Shown: piece by piece, positions 36,034-43,830 of the stretch
Layout of the letters: every line of letters begins with the position of its first letter
Numbering within the stretch: position 1 is the first letter of the stretch
Source of the DNA: Chitinophagaceae bacterium
Lineage (GTDB): Bacteria > Bacteroidota > Bacteroidia > Cytophagales > Cytophagaceae
Length of the DNA stretch: 64,000 nucleotides
NCBI GenBank assembly: GCA_028288405.1
Contig: JAQBNS010000025.1
Location: 55,915 to 119,914 of the forward strand
Direction of reading: 5' to 3'
The notes under the pieces: generated by a model
What the model was told of the DNA's origin: nothing
The model's database searches: none
Seen by the model: the letters and a program-made list of their open reading frames with translations, nothing else
Program-made: the position numbers and the translations under genes

Positions 36034-36256
36034 TTGTTCTCGTGTTTAAATGTTTAAAACTGTTAAAATTATTACATTATAAAAGTGTATAACGGGAATA
36101 CCTAAATATGGTTACAAGGGCATATGAAAAAGTTGTGTGTCTAGACTTACAGGTTTTTTTATCCTCCTTTTTCAAGTCTAAAAAATGACCTAAATCGATG
36201 AATGCTAGCACAATTGGAATTTAATTACATGCCACTAAAGTGAAAACATGGAACAC

Positions 36257-36289
36257 AAAAAGGAGTGCCGTGAAAACGACACTCCTTTT
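36257..36289 (-). terminator. Terminator after the 36309 gene
   Basis: AAAAGGAGTG and CACTCCTTTT with inner CGT/ACG pairs around GAAA form a near-perfect stem. It lies 20 nt beyond the stop codon of the minus-strand gene at 36309. Confidence 0.75.
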
Positions 36290-36308
36290 ATTTTAAATCT
36301 CACAGCGA

Positions 36309-37070
36309 TTATAAAATGCTATAGGGGTTGGTATAAACTTTTTTATAGTAACGTTTATTGTTACGCTGTAAACTGACAATATAGAATCCCGCTTTACCCG
36401 GGCAAAAACTCCAGACAGTACCTTTAGTTAATGAAAGGTCAGTGTTCAATATTTCATAACCGAGCATGTCTGTTATAAATACTCTATCGTTTTCCCCTTC
36501 CATTCGGATCAATATATTTTCTCCGTAGGCATAAATCATGTCATTTGTTCTCTGTTCAGCATTGACAGCTGTAATGTCCGAATCCGTTTTTTTAATTTTA
36601 AATTTTAGCAGAAATCGACTATCCTCTTCTCCTTTTTGCGATTGAAATACATAGGTAGCATATGCTCTTAGATCGCGTTCCAGGTTTAATTTTTCATCTA
36701 CTAGTGTAATGCTCCAGGTAGAATCGAAAGCACCGATTTCTTCCGCGGCTAATGTATAGGTTCCGGAGAATGCACTCGTAAAATATAAAACTACGTTTTT
36801 CTCTTCGAACTCATTATACAAGGCATTGATAGCGTACTTTTCATCTGACACCGTGAATAGATTAGGCGTCATTCCAGGATTGGTCCACTTGTAAGCATCA
36901 TATTGCGAGTCGAAGGTATCTGTAGCTTCACTGAGAAATCTTACGGCCGTTTGATCACTATGAGAACCGCTTGATACAGTCAGCATCAAGACATCTTGCA
37001 ATTGCGCGAAACAACTGTTGCATATGAATACAGCGATGCAGTAGGTTATAACTTTTATGGTCTTTTTCAT
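36309..37070 (-). CDS. Secreted hypothetical protein with T9SS-type C-terminal domain
   Basis: A 253-residue exported protein with signal peptide to about residue 22 (NSCFAQ). The first ~155 residues form a beta-rich region (LMLTVSSGSHSDQTAVRFL, GTYTLAAEEIGAFDS). The C-terminal ~75 residues (NILIRMEGENDRVFITDMLGYEIL then AGFYIVSLQRNNKRYYKKVY) resemble a type A sorting domain without the usual leading PNP motif, so T9SS export is likely but not certain. The body is not a recognised family. No catalytic residues were identified. Confidence 0.75.
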   Translation of the reverse strand: MKKTIKVITYCIAVFICNSCFAQLQDVLMLTVSSGSHSDQTAVRFLSEATDTFDSQYDAYKWTNPGMTPNLFTVSDEKYAINALYNEFEEKNVVLYFTSAFSGTYTLAAEEIGAFDSTWSITLVDEKLNLERDLRAYATYVFQSQKGEEDSRFLLKFKIKKTDSDITAVNAEQRTNDMIYAYGENILIRMEGENDRVFITDMLGYEILNTDLSLTKGTVWSFCPGKAGFYIVSLQRNNKRYYKKVYTNPYSIL

Positions 37071-37473
37071 AAATTAAAAATTTAAGTAAAAATAAAATTA
37101 TAAAAGATGAACTGCCGTTTGATGCAGGTGAAAGTGTAATAACCAAAGTCCAATTAGCATGCTTGCTTTTTTTTAATCTGTAATCTTGGGTTTTTATGAG
37201 GTCTGTCTCATTTGAGACCTGTATTCGGCATAGATTTTTTTTTGTGGGAATAGTTTCTTTTTTTGAATAATGGGCAATATGCCCTCACTTTGAGCATCGA
37301 CCAGGCGATTGATAGAAGGAAGGTAATGGATGAGTAGAAAGTCAAGACAGCAGGTTTTATGTATAAGAAATGATGCCGTACTATAAGTGAGGTGAGCCAT
37401 GATTTCTTATCATAGATCAAGGCAGGATCTATCGACAAAGTCTATATTTGTACCATACTAATGATCAACACCC
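37071..37473. other. Divergent intergenic region of about 400 nt
   Basis: It contains the promoters of the divergent genes at 37070 (minus) and 37474 (plus). An exact TATATTTG octamer is at 37443-37450. A short nested inverted repeat AGGTCT...AGACCT lies at 37199-37220. Two overlapping minus-strand frames (37194-37400, 37208-37438) look non-coding. Confidence 0.5.
37443..37450 (+). promoter_or_regulatory. Candidate -7 box TATATTTG before the pirin gene
   Basis: An exact TAnnTTTG octamer lies 23 nt before the start codon at 37474. No matching TTTG was found at the usual -33 distance, so the strength is uncertain. Confidence 0.45.
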
Positions 37474-38349
37474 ATGGAAAGAAAGGATTTTCTCAAAAAA
37501 GGATTGTTAGGCACCGGCATGCTGGTGACGGCTTCTGCTTTAGGTAATGTTGTAAAAAGCGACAAGGAAAAAGAAAAGAATATAGAACAGTTAGGATTTA
37601 ATCACATACCTCATACAAACTCAAAGATCATGGCCAATACAGTATTACACAAAGCGGATACGCGGGGACATGCCAACCACGGATGGTTAGACAGTCATCA
37701 TACCTTTAGTTTTGCCAATTATTATAATCCTGAACGCATGAGTTTCGGTGTGTTGCGTGTATTGAACGATGACCGTGTCGATCCGGGCATGGGTTTCGGT
37801 AAACATCCGCACGACAACATGGAAATTATTTCTATTGCTTTGGAAGGTGATTTGGAACATAAAGACAGCATGGGTAATACCGCTGTCATCAAAAAAGGAG
37901 ATGTACAAGTGATGAGTGCCGGAACCGGTATTTACCACAGCGAATACAATAGAAACGAAGATCAGTTGACCAAGTTTTTGCAGATCTGGGTATTCCCGAA
38001 TAAAAAAAATGTAACTCCTCGTTACGATCAGATTTCATTGGATGTAAAAGACAGGCATAATACATTGCAACAAGTATTATCACCTGATGCAAACGATGAA
38101 GGCGTGTGGATACATCAGGATGCCTGGTTTCATATGGGAGATTTTGACAAGGATTTCGAAACAGATTATAAAATAAAAAAACAAGGCAATGGTGTGTATG
38201 CTTTTATCTTGAGCGGCGACGTAGAGATCAATGGTACGCTGTTGAATACACGGGACGGTTTAGGGATATGGGATGTAGATACCTTACACATCAAGGCCAA
38301 CTCTAAAGCAGAGTTGTTGTTAATGGAAGTTCCAATGAAAATTAACTAA
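37474..38349 (+). CDS. Pirin-family protein with an N-terminal export-like signal
   Basis: A 291-residue bicupin. The pirin metal site is intact in the first cupin: HPHDNMEI supplies two His, and YHSEYN supplies His and Glu. Bacterial pirins of the YhaK/quercetin-dioxygenase-like type bind Fe(II). Unusually, the protein starts MERKDFLKKGLLGTGMLVTASALG, which looks like a Tat- or Sec-type leader (RK rather than RR), whereas most pirins are cytosolic. It is the first gene of a tight operon with a nitroreductase (4-nt gap) and a receiver-like protein. The reaction is unknown. Confidence 0.88.
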   Translation: MERKDFLKKGLLGTGMLVTASALGNVVKSDKEKEKNIEQLGFNHIPHTNSKIMANTVLHKADTRGHANHGWLDSHHTFSFANYYNPERMSFGVLRVLNDDRVDPGMGFGKHPHDNMEIISIALEGDLEHKDSMGNTAVIKKGDVQVMSAGTGIYHSEYNRNEDQLTKFLQIWVFPNKKNVTPRYDQISLDVKDRHNTLQQVLSPDANDEGVWIHQDAWFHMGDFDKDFETDYKIKKQGNGVYAFILSGDVEINGTLLNTRDGLGIWDVDTLHIKANSKAELLLMEVPMKIN

Positions 38350-38353
38350 GACG

Positions 38354-38932
38354 ATGAGTAACATTAAAATTGCCAATACCTTTCATCCGGTTATAGACCT
38401 GATCAAAAACAGATGGAGTCCACGTTCTTTCTTTCAGGAAGAAATAGAACAAAACGATTTGGATACCATCCTGGAAGCTGCATCCTGGGCTCCGAGTGCA
38501 AACAACGAACAACCGTGGCAATACATCTATGCACACCGTGGCACAGCAGGTTATGAAACATTAAAAAGTTGTTTGGTTCCCGCCAATGCTGCCTGGGCAA
38601 AAGATGCCAGTGTGCTTGTTGCTGCCATTGCCAGAAAAACTTTTGCACTGACAGATAAAGAAAACAGAACGGCCATGCACGATGTAGGAATGGCAAATGC
38701 GAATTTATTGCTACAGGCCTTGTCCCTGAATATCTATGGACATTTGCTGGGAGGATTCGACATAGAAAAACTAACGGCTGATCTTGGCTTGACTACCGAT
38801 CAGGAACCCGTTTGCATGATTGCTTTAGGCTTTCTGGATGTACCGGAAAAATTAGAGGAACCTCTGTTGACCAGAGAAACACAAGCCAGACAAAGAAAGG
38901 CCCTGGAGGAATTTACCACTCAGTTGCCTTAA
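38354..38932 (+). CDS. Nitroreductase-family flavoprotein
   Basis: The 192-residue protein fits the nitroreductase fold: NRWSPRSFF near the start and ASWAPSANNEQPWQYIY, both parts of the FMN site, then a later LLGGFDIEKL segment. Family members use NAD(P)H to reduce nitroaromatics, quinones or flavins; the substrate is not determinable. It lies 4 nt after the pirin gene, and its stop overlaps the start of the next gene (TAATG), so the three are probably co-translated. Confidence 0.9.
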   Translation: MSNIKIANTFHPVIDLIKNRWSPRSFFQEEIEQNDLDTILEAASWAPSANNEQPWQYIYAHRGTAGYETLKSCLVPANAAWAKDASVLVAAIARKTFALTDKENRTAMHDVGMANANLLLQALSLNIYGHLLGGFDIEKLTADLGLTTDQEPVCMIALGFLDVPEKLEEPLLTRETQARQRKALEEFTTQLP

Positions 38933-39240
38933 TGAAAACTAAAATACTTGTCATCGGTCGTCACCCGCAGATAGTGAGTGTCTTGTTTCGCCTGATCAAC
39001 CAAAATCCGGATTGGGTGGGAACAAGCGCGGCCACAGATGAAGAAGCGATGGCGTTATTTGAACAAGAAGCCTACGATTTAGTGTTGTTAAGCAGTGGGA
39101 TAGAAGAAGCGTCTGAAAATAAATTGCGTACGTTCTTTTTAAAACAAAATCCCACTATAATCATTGTGCAACATTACGGTGGTGGGAGCGGTTTATTGAC
39201 GGGTGAGATATTGCAGGCGATGGAGAACAGGAAGGTGTAG
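38932..39240 (+). CDS. Degenerate receiver-like protein (102 aa)
   Basis: The start at 38932 overlaps the nitroreductase stop by one base (TAATG), so this short form is chosen over longer upstream frames. The product, MKTKILVIGRHPQIVSVL onward, has CheY-like alternation of strands and helices: a first strand, EAYDLVLLSSGIEEAS in the position of the phospho-acceptor strand, then TIIIVQHYGGG. The acidic cluster and the acceptor Asp are missing (LLSSG instead of LLDxxMP), so phosphorylation is unlikely. It is a pseudo-receiver at best. The link to the redox genes rests on operon structure. Confidence 0.75.
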   Translation: MKTKILVIGRHPQIVSVLFRLINQNPDWVGTSAATDEEAMALFEQEAYDLVLLSSGIEEASENKLRTFFLKQNPTIIIVQHYGGGSGLLTGEILQAMENRKV

Positions 39241-39242
39241 AA

Positions 39243-39270
39243 GAAAGAGAAAGAGAAAGAGAAAGAGAAA
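39243..39270. repeat. GAAAGA hexanucleotide tract
   Basis: About five tandem copies of GAAAGA lie just after the stop codon of the receiver-like gene. A shorter tract of the same word is at 41078-41096. Confidence 0.7.
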
Positions 39271-39280
39271 ATCATTCCCT

Positions 39281-39300
39281 GGCCTGTCCCCCGACAGGCC
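39281..39300. repeat. GGCCTGTC palindrome
   Basis: GGCCTGTC-CCCC-GACAGGCC is a perfect hairpin, unusually GC-rich for its surroundings, between the hexamer tract and the next dispersed repeat. There is no T-run. Confidence 0.6.
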
Positions 39301-39330
39301 GGAAAGTTTCGATTTCATTCCATCCTCTTA

Positions 39331-39372
39331 CTTTTCTTTTGCTCTTCCAAAAGAAAAGTAACAAAGAAAAGG
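39331..39372. repeat. Dispersed stem-loop repeat (CTTTTCTTTTG), copy B
   Basis: It matches 33549-33591 except for two substitutions and one deleted A, and keeps the perfect 11-bp stem around CTCTTC. Confidence 0.75.
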
Positions 39373-39457
39373 GGGCTATCAAAAGTTCATGCTTTTCCTG
39401 GACGCCAACCGCACCATAGGATTTAGCTAATTTATACCGGTGAGAATATTCTTTGAC

Positions 39458-40219
39458 TCAATTTTTTATAGTAGACCGAATAACCCCCGCCAACCACTCC
39501 GGAGCCTCCAATGGATAAAGGTGTCCGATTTTTTTATAGATCATGAGTTGTGTGCTTGAAGGTAAATTAGGAATAACATCATCATTTAACATTTTCGGTG
39601 TGATGCTGGGATCATCTACAGAAGCCATCAATGCAATGGGTAAAGTCAGTTGTGTGGTTTGCGAAGATAGCGGAGTATTCATTCCTTCCAGAATCCACCA
39701 TCGCCATACACGGTTGTCAATGATGCTTTGTGTATGTACTGCCAATGCAAATTCTTCTTCTTTTAAAGGAACGACAGTAACTTTATGCACGGTTTCTTTC
39801 TCCACTTCTTCGTTGGGATGTTGAAGCATTCTTTCTTTTTCTGATTCCGGCATGCGTTCAATAGTCGGTGGGGAAGGGGCTAACAAAATCAGTTGACGAA
39901 GTTTTTTTTGATGCTGTTCATTCAAGGCTACCTGCAAGGCAATTTTACCACCCATAGAATGCCCGATTAAACTATATTTCATAACACCTAATCTTTCCAA
40001 TTCCTCTTGAATGAACCTGGCATAGTACGCTACGGATGGTTCATGTTCCATAGGTGTAGCACCGAATCCGGGTAATGTCAAAGCGATGCAATAATAATCC
40101 GGCGATAAAAAAGGAATGACCCATTTCCAACTTTGTGCGGCACCGCCGAAGTAGTGAATAAAAACTAAAACCGGTTTGTTATTTTGAGCCGATAGCAAAT
40201 GAGGTGTAGGATTGATCAT
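39458..40219 (-). CDS. Alpha/beta-hydrolase
   Basis: The 253-residue protein shows the alpha/beta-hydrolase order: VLVFIHYFGGAAQSWKWV (oxyanion region), YCIALTLPGFGAT, and the nucleophile elbow GHSMGG with Ser as the nucleophile. The catalytic Asp is probably near ASVDDPS, and the His is in GHLYPLEAPEW. No signal peptide. It is 2 nt downstream of the SDR gene on the same strand, so a two-gene operon is likely. The substrate is unknown. Confidence 0.9.
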   Translation of the reverse strand: MINPTPHLLSAQNNKPVLVFIHYFGGAAQSWKWVIPFLSPDYYCIALTLPGFGATPMEHEPSVAYYARFIQEELERLGVMKYSLIGHSMGGKIALQVALNEQHQKKLRQLILLAPSPPTIERMPESEKERMLQHPNEEVEKETVHKVTVVPLKEEEFALAVHTQSIIDNRVWRWWILEGMNTPLSSQTTQLTLPIALMASVDDPSITPKMLNDDVIPNLPSSTQLMIYKKIGHLYPLEAPEWLAGVIRSTIKN

Positions 40220-40221
40220 GG

Positions 40222-41031
40222 TTAGAATGCCGATTCCACGGCACCTCCGTCTACTCTGTAATTACTGCCATTCACATAACTGGCCAGATCTGAAACAAGA
40301 AAAGCAATCACTGCTGCTACTTCTTCCGGTTTGCCTCTACGGGCTACTGCAATGTGTGGACGTTCGTTTTTTAGAAACCATTGTATCGCTTCTTCTTTTG
40401 ATGTTCCTCTGTCTTTCGCCAATTGATCCATCATGGCATCTGTCATAGGTGTTTCTATATAAGCAGGAGACACACAATTAAATAATAAACCCTCTCTGGA
40501 GTAAGCGCGTGATAAACATTTGGAAAGATTAATAATCCCCGCTTTGCAGGCATTGTAGGGACTTTCTTCCTCATAGGGCTGATAAGCATTTTCAGAAGCG
40601 ATCAGGATGACGCGTCCCCAATTTTTTTGTTGGAGTTGTGGAATGAAAGCTCTGCATATCCTTACCGCACCCAATAAATCCGTTTGTATAGTCTGCATCC
40701 AGTCTTCATCGGTCAGTGTGAGGAAATCGCCTGCAGCGCCCCTGGCGCCGGCGCAATTGATGACGATGTCGGCACCGCCAAATTGCTTCGCTACTTCCTG
40801 AGCCAATTGAAGGACACTGTCGTTGGTATTGATGTCACAGGTGATGGTGTGTATGCGGGCTTGGGGCACCTGTTGACGGATTTGCTGGGCCGTTTGTTCC
40901 AACTTATCTTTTTCTCTGTCGGAAAGTACAATCGTTACTCCTTCGTTGGCCAGTAATAAGGCGGTATGCATGCCAATACCGGAATCACCTCCGGTAATGA
41001 CTGCCGTTTTATGTTGGATGTTTAGGTTCAT
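40222..41031 (-). CDS. Short-chain dehydrogenase/reductase (SDR)
   Basis: The 269-residue protein has TGGDSGIG at 13-20 and the NCAG motif. The Ser/Tyr/Lys catalytic set is seen as SENAY and YNACK. This is a classical NAD(P)-dependent SDR. It is the first gene of a two-gene unit with the hydrolase. An inverted repeat (41041-41067) and a heptanucleotide tract (41104-41142) lie in its upstream region. The substrate is unknown. Confidence 0.9.
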   Translation of the reverse strand: MNLNIQHKTAVITGGDSGIGMHTALLLANEGVTIVLSDREKDKLEQTAQQIRQQVPQARIHTITCDINTNDSVLQLAQEVAKQFGGADIVINCAGARGAAGDFLTLTDEDWMQTIQTDLLGAVRICRAFIPQLQQKNWGRVILIASENAYQPYEEESPYNACKAGIINLSKCLSRAYSREGLLFNCVSPAYIETPMTDAMMDQLAKDRGTSKEEAIQWFLKNERPHIAVARRGKPEEVAAVIAFLVSDLASYVNGSNYRVDGGAVESAF

Positions 41032-41040
41032 GGTGTACGC

Positions 41041-41067
41041 TTTGAAATCCTATGCAGGTATTTCAAA
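41041..41067. promoter_or_regulatory. Inverted repeat upstream of the SDR gene
   Basis: TTTGAAAT and ATTTCAAA flank an 11-nt spacer, 10-36 nt before the SDR start codon on the minus strand. It could be an operator; no cognate regulator is evident. Confidence 0.35.
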
Positions 41068-41103
41068 TCACGTACCAGAGAAAGAGAAAGAGAAAATGTT
41101 AAA

Positions 41104-41142
41104 ACTAACAACTAACAACTAACAACTAACAACTAACAACTA
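41104..41142. repeat. ACTAACA heptanucleotide tract 1
   Basis: Five tandem ACTAACA units end in ACTAG. It abuts the stop codon of the gene at 41145 (minus strand) and lies about 75 nt upstream of the SDR start. The same word recurs at 54804-54838 and 57114-57168. Confidence 0.8.
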
Positions 41143-41144
41143 GT

Positions 41145-41501
41145 TTACTCTTTCCCCGCAAACAAACCCAACACCTCACTCACTTTTTCTGCGTCTTCTG
41201 ATTCAACAATATAAAGCAGGTCACCGTTTACACTCCATTTGGCTTGGGGTTGGTAAGGGAATGCATTGGCTTTGGCAATTTCATTGGCGTCGGAATAGGA
41301 ATCGCAAAAAAATACGCTAATGGTTATAGGATGACTGGAGGCAGTAGAGATAAATTGACAAGCTGCTGTCATGCGATCGGCCAATTTCAAATTGCTCCAA
41401 TCGAAAGGCACTTCTTTCAATTCGTCTTCTACACCATTTAGGAAAAATTCCATGCGTTTAGCATTGTTATGGTCGACGGAAAGGGTGATTTTGTTTTTCA
41501 T
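41145..41501 (-). CDS. Hypothetical protein (118 aa)
   Basis: ATG at 41501 (MKNKITLSV) is chosen over a TTG at 41510. The protein is cytosolic, mixed alpha/beta, with no recognised family. The strand ISVFFCDSYSDANEIAK and the C-terminal VNGDLLYIVESEDAEKVSEVLGLFAGK suggest a small ferredoxin-like fold. It is divergent from the gene at 41652, with an inverted repeat in between. No function proposed. Confidence 0.7.
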   Translation of the reverse strand: MKNKITLSVDHNNAKRMEFFLNGVEDELKEVPFDWSNLKLADRMTAACQFISTASSHPITISVFFCDSYSDANEIAKANAFPYQPQAKWSVNGDLLYIVESEDAEKVSEVLGLFAGKE

Positions 41502-41558
41502 AAAGAGCAATTAATTATTGTTTTCTAAAGTAAACAATTGAAGACAAAAAACAGTATG

Positions 41559-41603
41559 AAATGCGATTAAATGTCGCAATGATCACCCATAATCGTCGCA
41601 TTT
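41559..41603. promoter_or_regulatory. Imperfect inverted repeat between divergent genes
   Basis: AAATGCGA...TCGCATTT arms lie 45 nt end to end, with TTA/TAA extensions offset by 3 nt, between the divergent genes at 41501 and 41652. They are a candidate operator. Confidence 0.35.
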
Positions 41604-41651
41604 GTATAGACTCGTCCTTCTTCTTTTTTGTATGTTTGTAAAAAGACAACC

Positions 41652-42056
41652 ATGGAGAAATTCGTACTAGAAAAAGACATTCCTGTTATGTACCTGACAG
41701 CCGATTCTTTTCCTGATGGCATCATGGCTGCCCATCATACGCTGCACGCCATCGTTACGTCCCATGATCGATTATTTTTTGGTATTTCTTATCCGGACAA
41801 AAAAGGAAATGTTATTTACAAAGCCGGAGCGGAGCAGCATTCGGCACAAGAAGCGATGACACTGGGTCTGGAAACTTATACCATTCGAAAAGGTACATAC
41901 AATAGTATATTGGTAAAAGATTATTTTAAAAACACATCCGCCATTTCCGAAATTTTTCAGCAGTTGCTGGCTTCACCAGACTTAGATCCTCAGGGAGCTT
42001 GCATAGAAATGTATTTGGGTGAAAGGGATTTGCGTTGTATGGTAAGACTAAAATAA
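41652..42056 (+). CDS. GyrI-like small-molecule-binding domain protein
   Basis: ATG at 41652 (MEKFVLEKDIPVMYL) is chosen over a TTG at 41628. A 134-residue single domain contains a YTIRKGTYNSILVKDY segment and a C-terminal EMYLGERDLRCMVRL, reminiscent of the GyrI/effector-binding domain of BmrR-like regulators, but without a DNA-binding part. It may bind a small ligand or modulate another protein. The call is by overall pattern. Its stop codon is inside a 25-bp hairpin. Confidence 0.65.
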   Translation: MEKFVLEKDIPVMYLTADSFPDGIMAAHHTLHAIVTSHDRLFFGISYPDKKGNVIYKAGAEQHSAQEAMTLGLETYTIRKGTYNSILVKDYFKNTSAISEIFQQLLASPDLDPQGACIEMYLGERDLRCMVRLK

Positions 42057-42120
42057 GAGCGTAGAAAGAGAGCGAAGAGCGGAAAAAAATATTCACTCTT
42101 CGCTCTCTTTCTACGCTCTT
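42055..42120 (+). terminator. Long perfect hairpin (25-bp stem) terminator
   Basis: A purine-rich arm (42055-42079, built from AGAG-type words) pairs perfectly with 42096-42120 across a 16-nt loop. The first two arm bases belong to the TAA stop. GTTTTATTAT follows. Confidence 0.8.
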
Positions 42121-42139
42121 GTTTTATTATCTTGGTTCT

Positions 42140-42961
42140 ATGATTAAGCGTATTATCCCTTCCTCCGGAGAAGAAATTCCCGTCCTCGGTATGGGCACCT
42201 GGAAAACGTTCGATGTGGAGGCTGGTACCGGCAGTCTGAAACCTTTGACAGAAGTGCTCGGTATCATGCAGCAGGCTGGGGGAACATTGATCGATAGCTC
42301 TCCGATGTATGGAAAAGCAGAAGCAACTATCGGTGCATTGACCTCCGGCATTTCAACTCGCAATGATTTTTTTTATGCGACGAAAGTATGGACAAACGGT
42401 AAGCAGGAAGGCATTCGACAAATGAATGAATCCTTTTCTAAAATGAAAAGGAATACCATGGACCTGATGCAAATCCATAATTTAACCGATTGGAAAACAC
42501 AAATCAAAACACTCAAGGAATGGAAAGCAGCAGGTAAGATTCGCTACCTTGGCATTACACATTATACAGACAGTATGCACGAGGAATTAGAGCGTGTCTT
42601 CTCCCTGGAAGAAATTGATTTTGTACAGTTTAACTATTCTGTTTTTTCAAGGCATGCAGAAAATCGCTTGCTACAGGCTGCTGCCGATCGGGGAGTAGCA
42701 ACGTTGATCAATCGTCCTCTTGGAGAGGGAAGAGGCTTGTTAAAGTTGACGTACCTTCCGTTGCCTGACTGGGCCAAAGAAAATGGAATAGAAAGCTGGA
42801 GTCAATTTGTGTTGCTCTACCTTGTTTTACATCCTGCTGTTACGGTGGTGATTCCGGCTACGGGTAATCCTTTGCATGCACAACAAAATTATCGGCTGAG
42901 TGACTTACCGGACTTCTCTTTTAGAAAACAACTGCTGGATTATATCAATCAACAGCTCTAA
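42140..42961 (+). CDS. Aldo/keto reductase family protein
   Basis: ATG at 42140 (MIKRIIPSSG) is used over an upstream TTG at 42119. The 273-residue TIM-barrel protein has GMGTWKTF near the start, an SSPMYGKAE segment (the active-site Asp/Tyr region, with SP instead of the usual DT before the Tyr), and QIHN (the His of the tetrad). VQFNYSVFSR and NRPLGEGRGL follow. It is therefore a divergent NADPH-dependent reductase. The substrate is unknown. It begins soon after the terminator hairpin. Confidence 0.85.
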   Translation: MIKRIIPSSGEEIPVLGMGTWKTFDVEAGTGSLKPLTEVLGIMQQAGGTLIDSSPMYGKAEATIGALTSGISTRNDFFYATKVWTNGKQEGIRQMNESFSKMKRNTMDLMQIHNLTDWKTQIKTLKEWKAAGKIRYLGITHYTDSMHEELERVFSLEEIDFVQFNYSVFSRHAENRLLQAAADRGVATLINRPLGEGRGLLKLTYLPLPDWAKENGIESWSQFVLLYLVLHPAVTVVIPATGNPLHAQQNYRLSDLPDFSFRKQLLDYINQQL

Positions 42962-43032
42962 AGAAGATTCGATTCTTCTCATTCTCTTTGATGTATTTTT
43001 TTAGTATCATTGTCAGTAAATACGTTTGATCG

Positions 43033-43830
43033 ATGATTGATACGCAGCTTCAACTCAGAACCATCAATGTTACCCGCTATGTTACTCCTTTGAGAGAAGG
43101 TGGTTCTATGCCTGCCATTACGGAAGCAGACGATGATTTTCTGTATGTCATCAAGTTTCGTGGAGCAGGTCAGGGAACCAAGGCACTGATAGCAGAACTG
43201 ATCGGTGGTGAAATTGCACGTACGTTGGGGTTGAGAGTTCCTGAATTGGTATTTGCCAACCTGGACGAAGGTTTTGGCAGAGCAGAACCGGATGAAGAGA
43301 TTCAGGACCTGATGAAATTCAGCGTGGGACTTAATCTCGGATTACACTACTTATCAGGCGCTATTACATTTGATCCCACAGTCACTAAAGTAGATGCGTT
43401 GCTGGCCTCTCAAATTGTTTGGCTGGATTGCCTCTTGATGAATATTGACCGCACCTGTCGCAATACCAATATGCTCATCTGGCACCAACAGCTTTGGCTC
43501 ATTGATCATGGTGCTTCTTTATATTTTCATCATTCCTGGCACAACTGGAAAGAGCAAGCGGTACGACCCTTTACATTTGTAAAAGATCATGTATTATTGT
43601 CTCGTGCCACTGAAATGAAAGCGGTGCATGAGCAGTTTTCTCTGCTGCTGAGCAAAGAACGTATCGAAGCCATCGTCGCTTTAATTCCTGATGATTGGTT
43701 GAAAGAAGAAGAGTTGTTTGTCTCCAAAAAAGAACACCGTGAGGCGTACGTAACTTTTTTGTTGTCAAGGCTTGCGCATGCGGTTTCATTTATAAAAGAA
43801 GTTCAAGATGCAAGAGAAGGACTTATTTGA
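43033..43830 (+). CDS. HipA-like protein kinase domain protein
   Basis: The 265-residue protein has a HipA-like kinase core. A Lys in FLYVIKF (K41) is followed by an ALIAELIGGEIARTLGLRVPEL helix. The catalytic loop is NIDRTCRNTNML (D139, N144, N146), and LIDHG (D158) is the metal-binding DFG-equivalent. It lacks the N-terminal Couple_HipA domain of classic HipA, and no HipB-like HTH gene is adjacent. The family as I know it (HipA_2) is usually linked to a DUF3037 gene. Here that gene overlaps it by 23 nt. Function as a toxin, regulator or metabolic kinase is not established. Confidence 0.85.
   Translation: MIDTQLQLRTINVTRYVTPLREGGSMPAITEADDDFLYVIKFRGAGQGTKALIAELIGGEIARTLGLRVPELVFANLDEGFGRAEPDEEIQDLMKFSVGLNLGLHYLSGAITFDPTVTKVDALLASQIVWLDCLLMNIDRTCRNTNMLIWHQQLWLIDHGASLYFHHSWHNWKEQAVRPFTFVKDHVLLSRATEMKAVHEQFSLLLSKERIEAIVALIPDDWLKEEELFVSKKEHREAYVTFLLSRLAHAVSFIKEVQDAREGLI

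Noticed and set aside
37194..37438. Two overlapping minus-strand frames of 68-76 codons.
   Set aside because: Overlapping, without recognisable domains, and in a region needed for divergent promoters.
43021..43028. TACGTTTG octamer just before the HipA-like gene start.
   Set aside because: It matches TAnnTTTG but lies only 4 nt before the ATG and has no TTTG at the expected distance, so a promoter there would need leaderless translation. It is probably chance.
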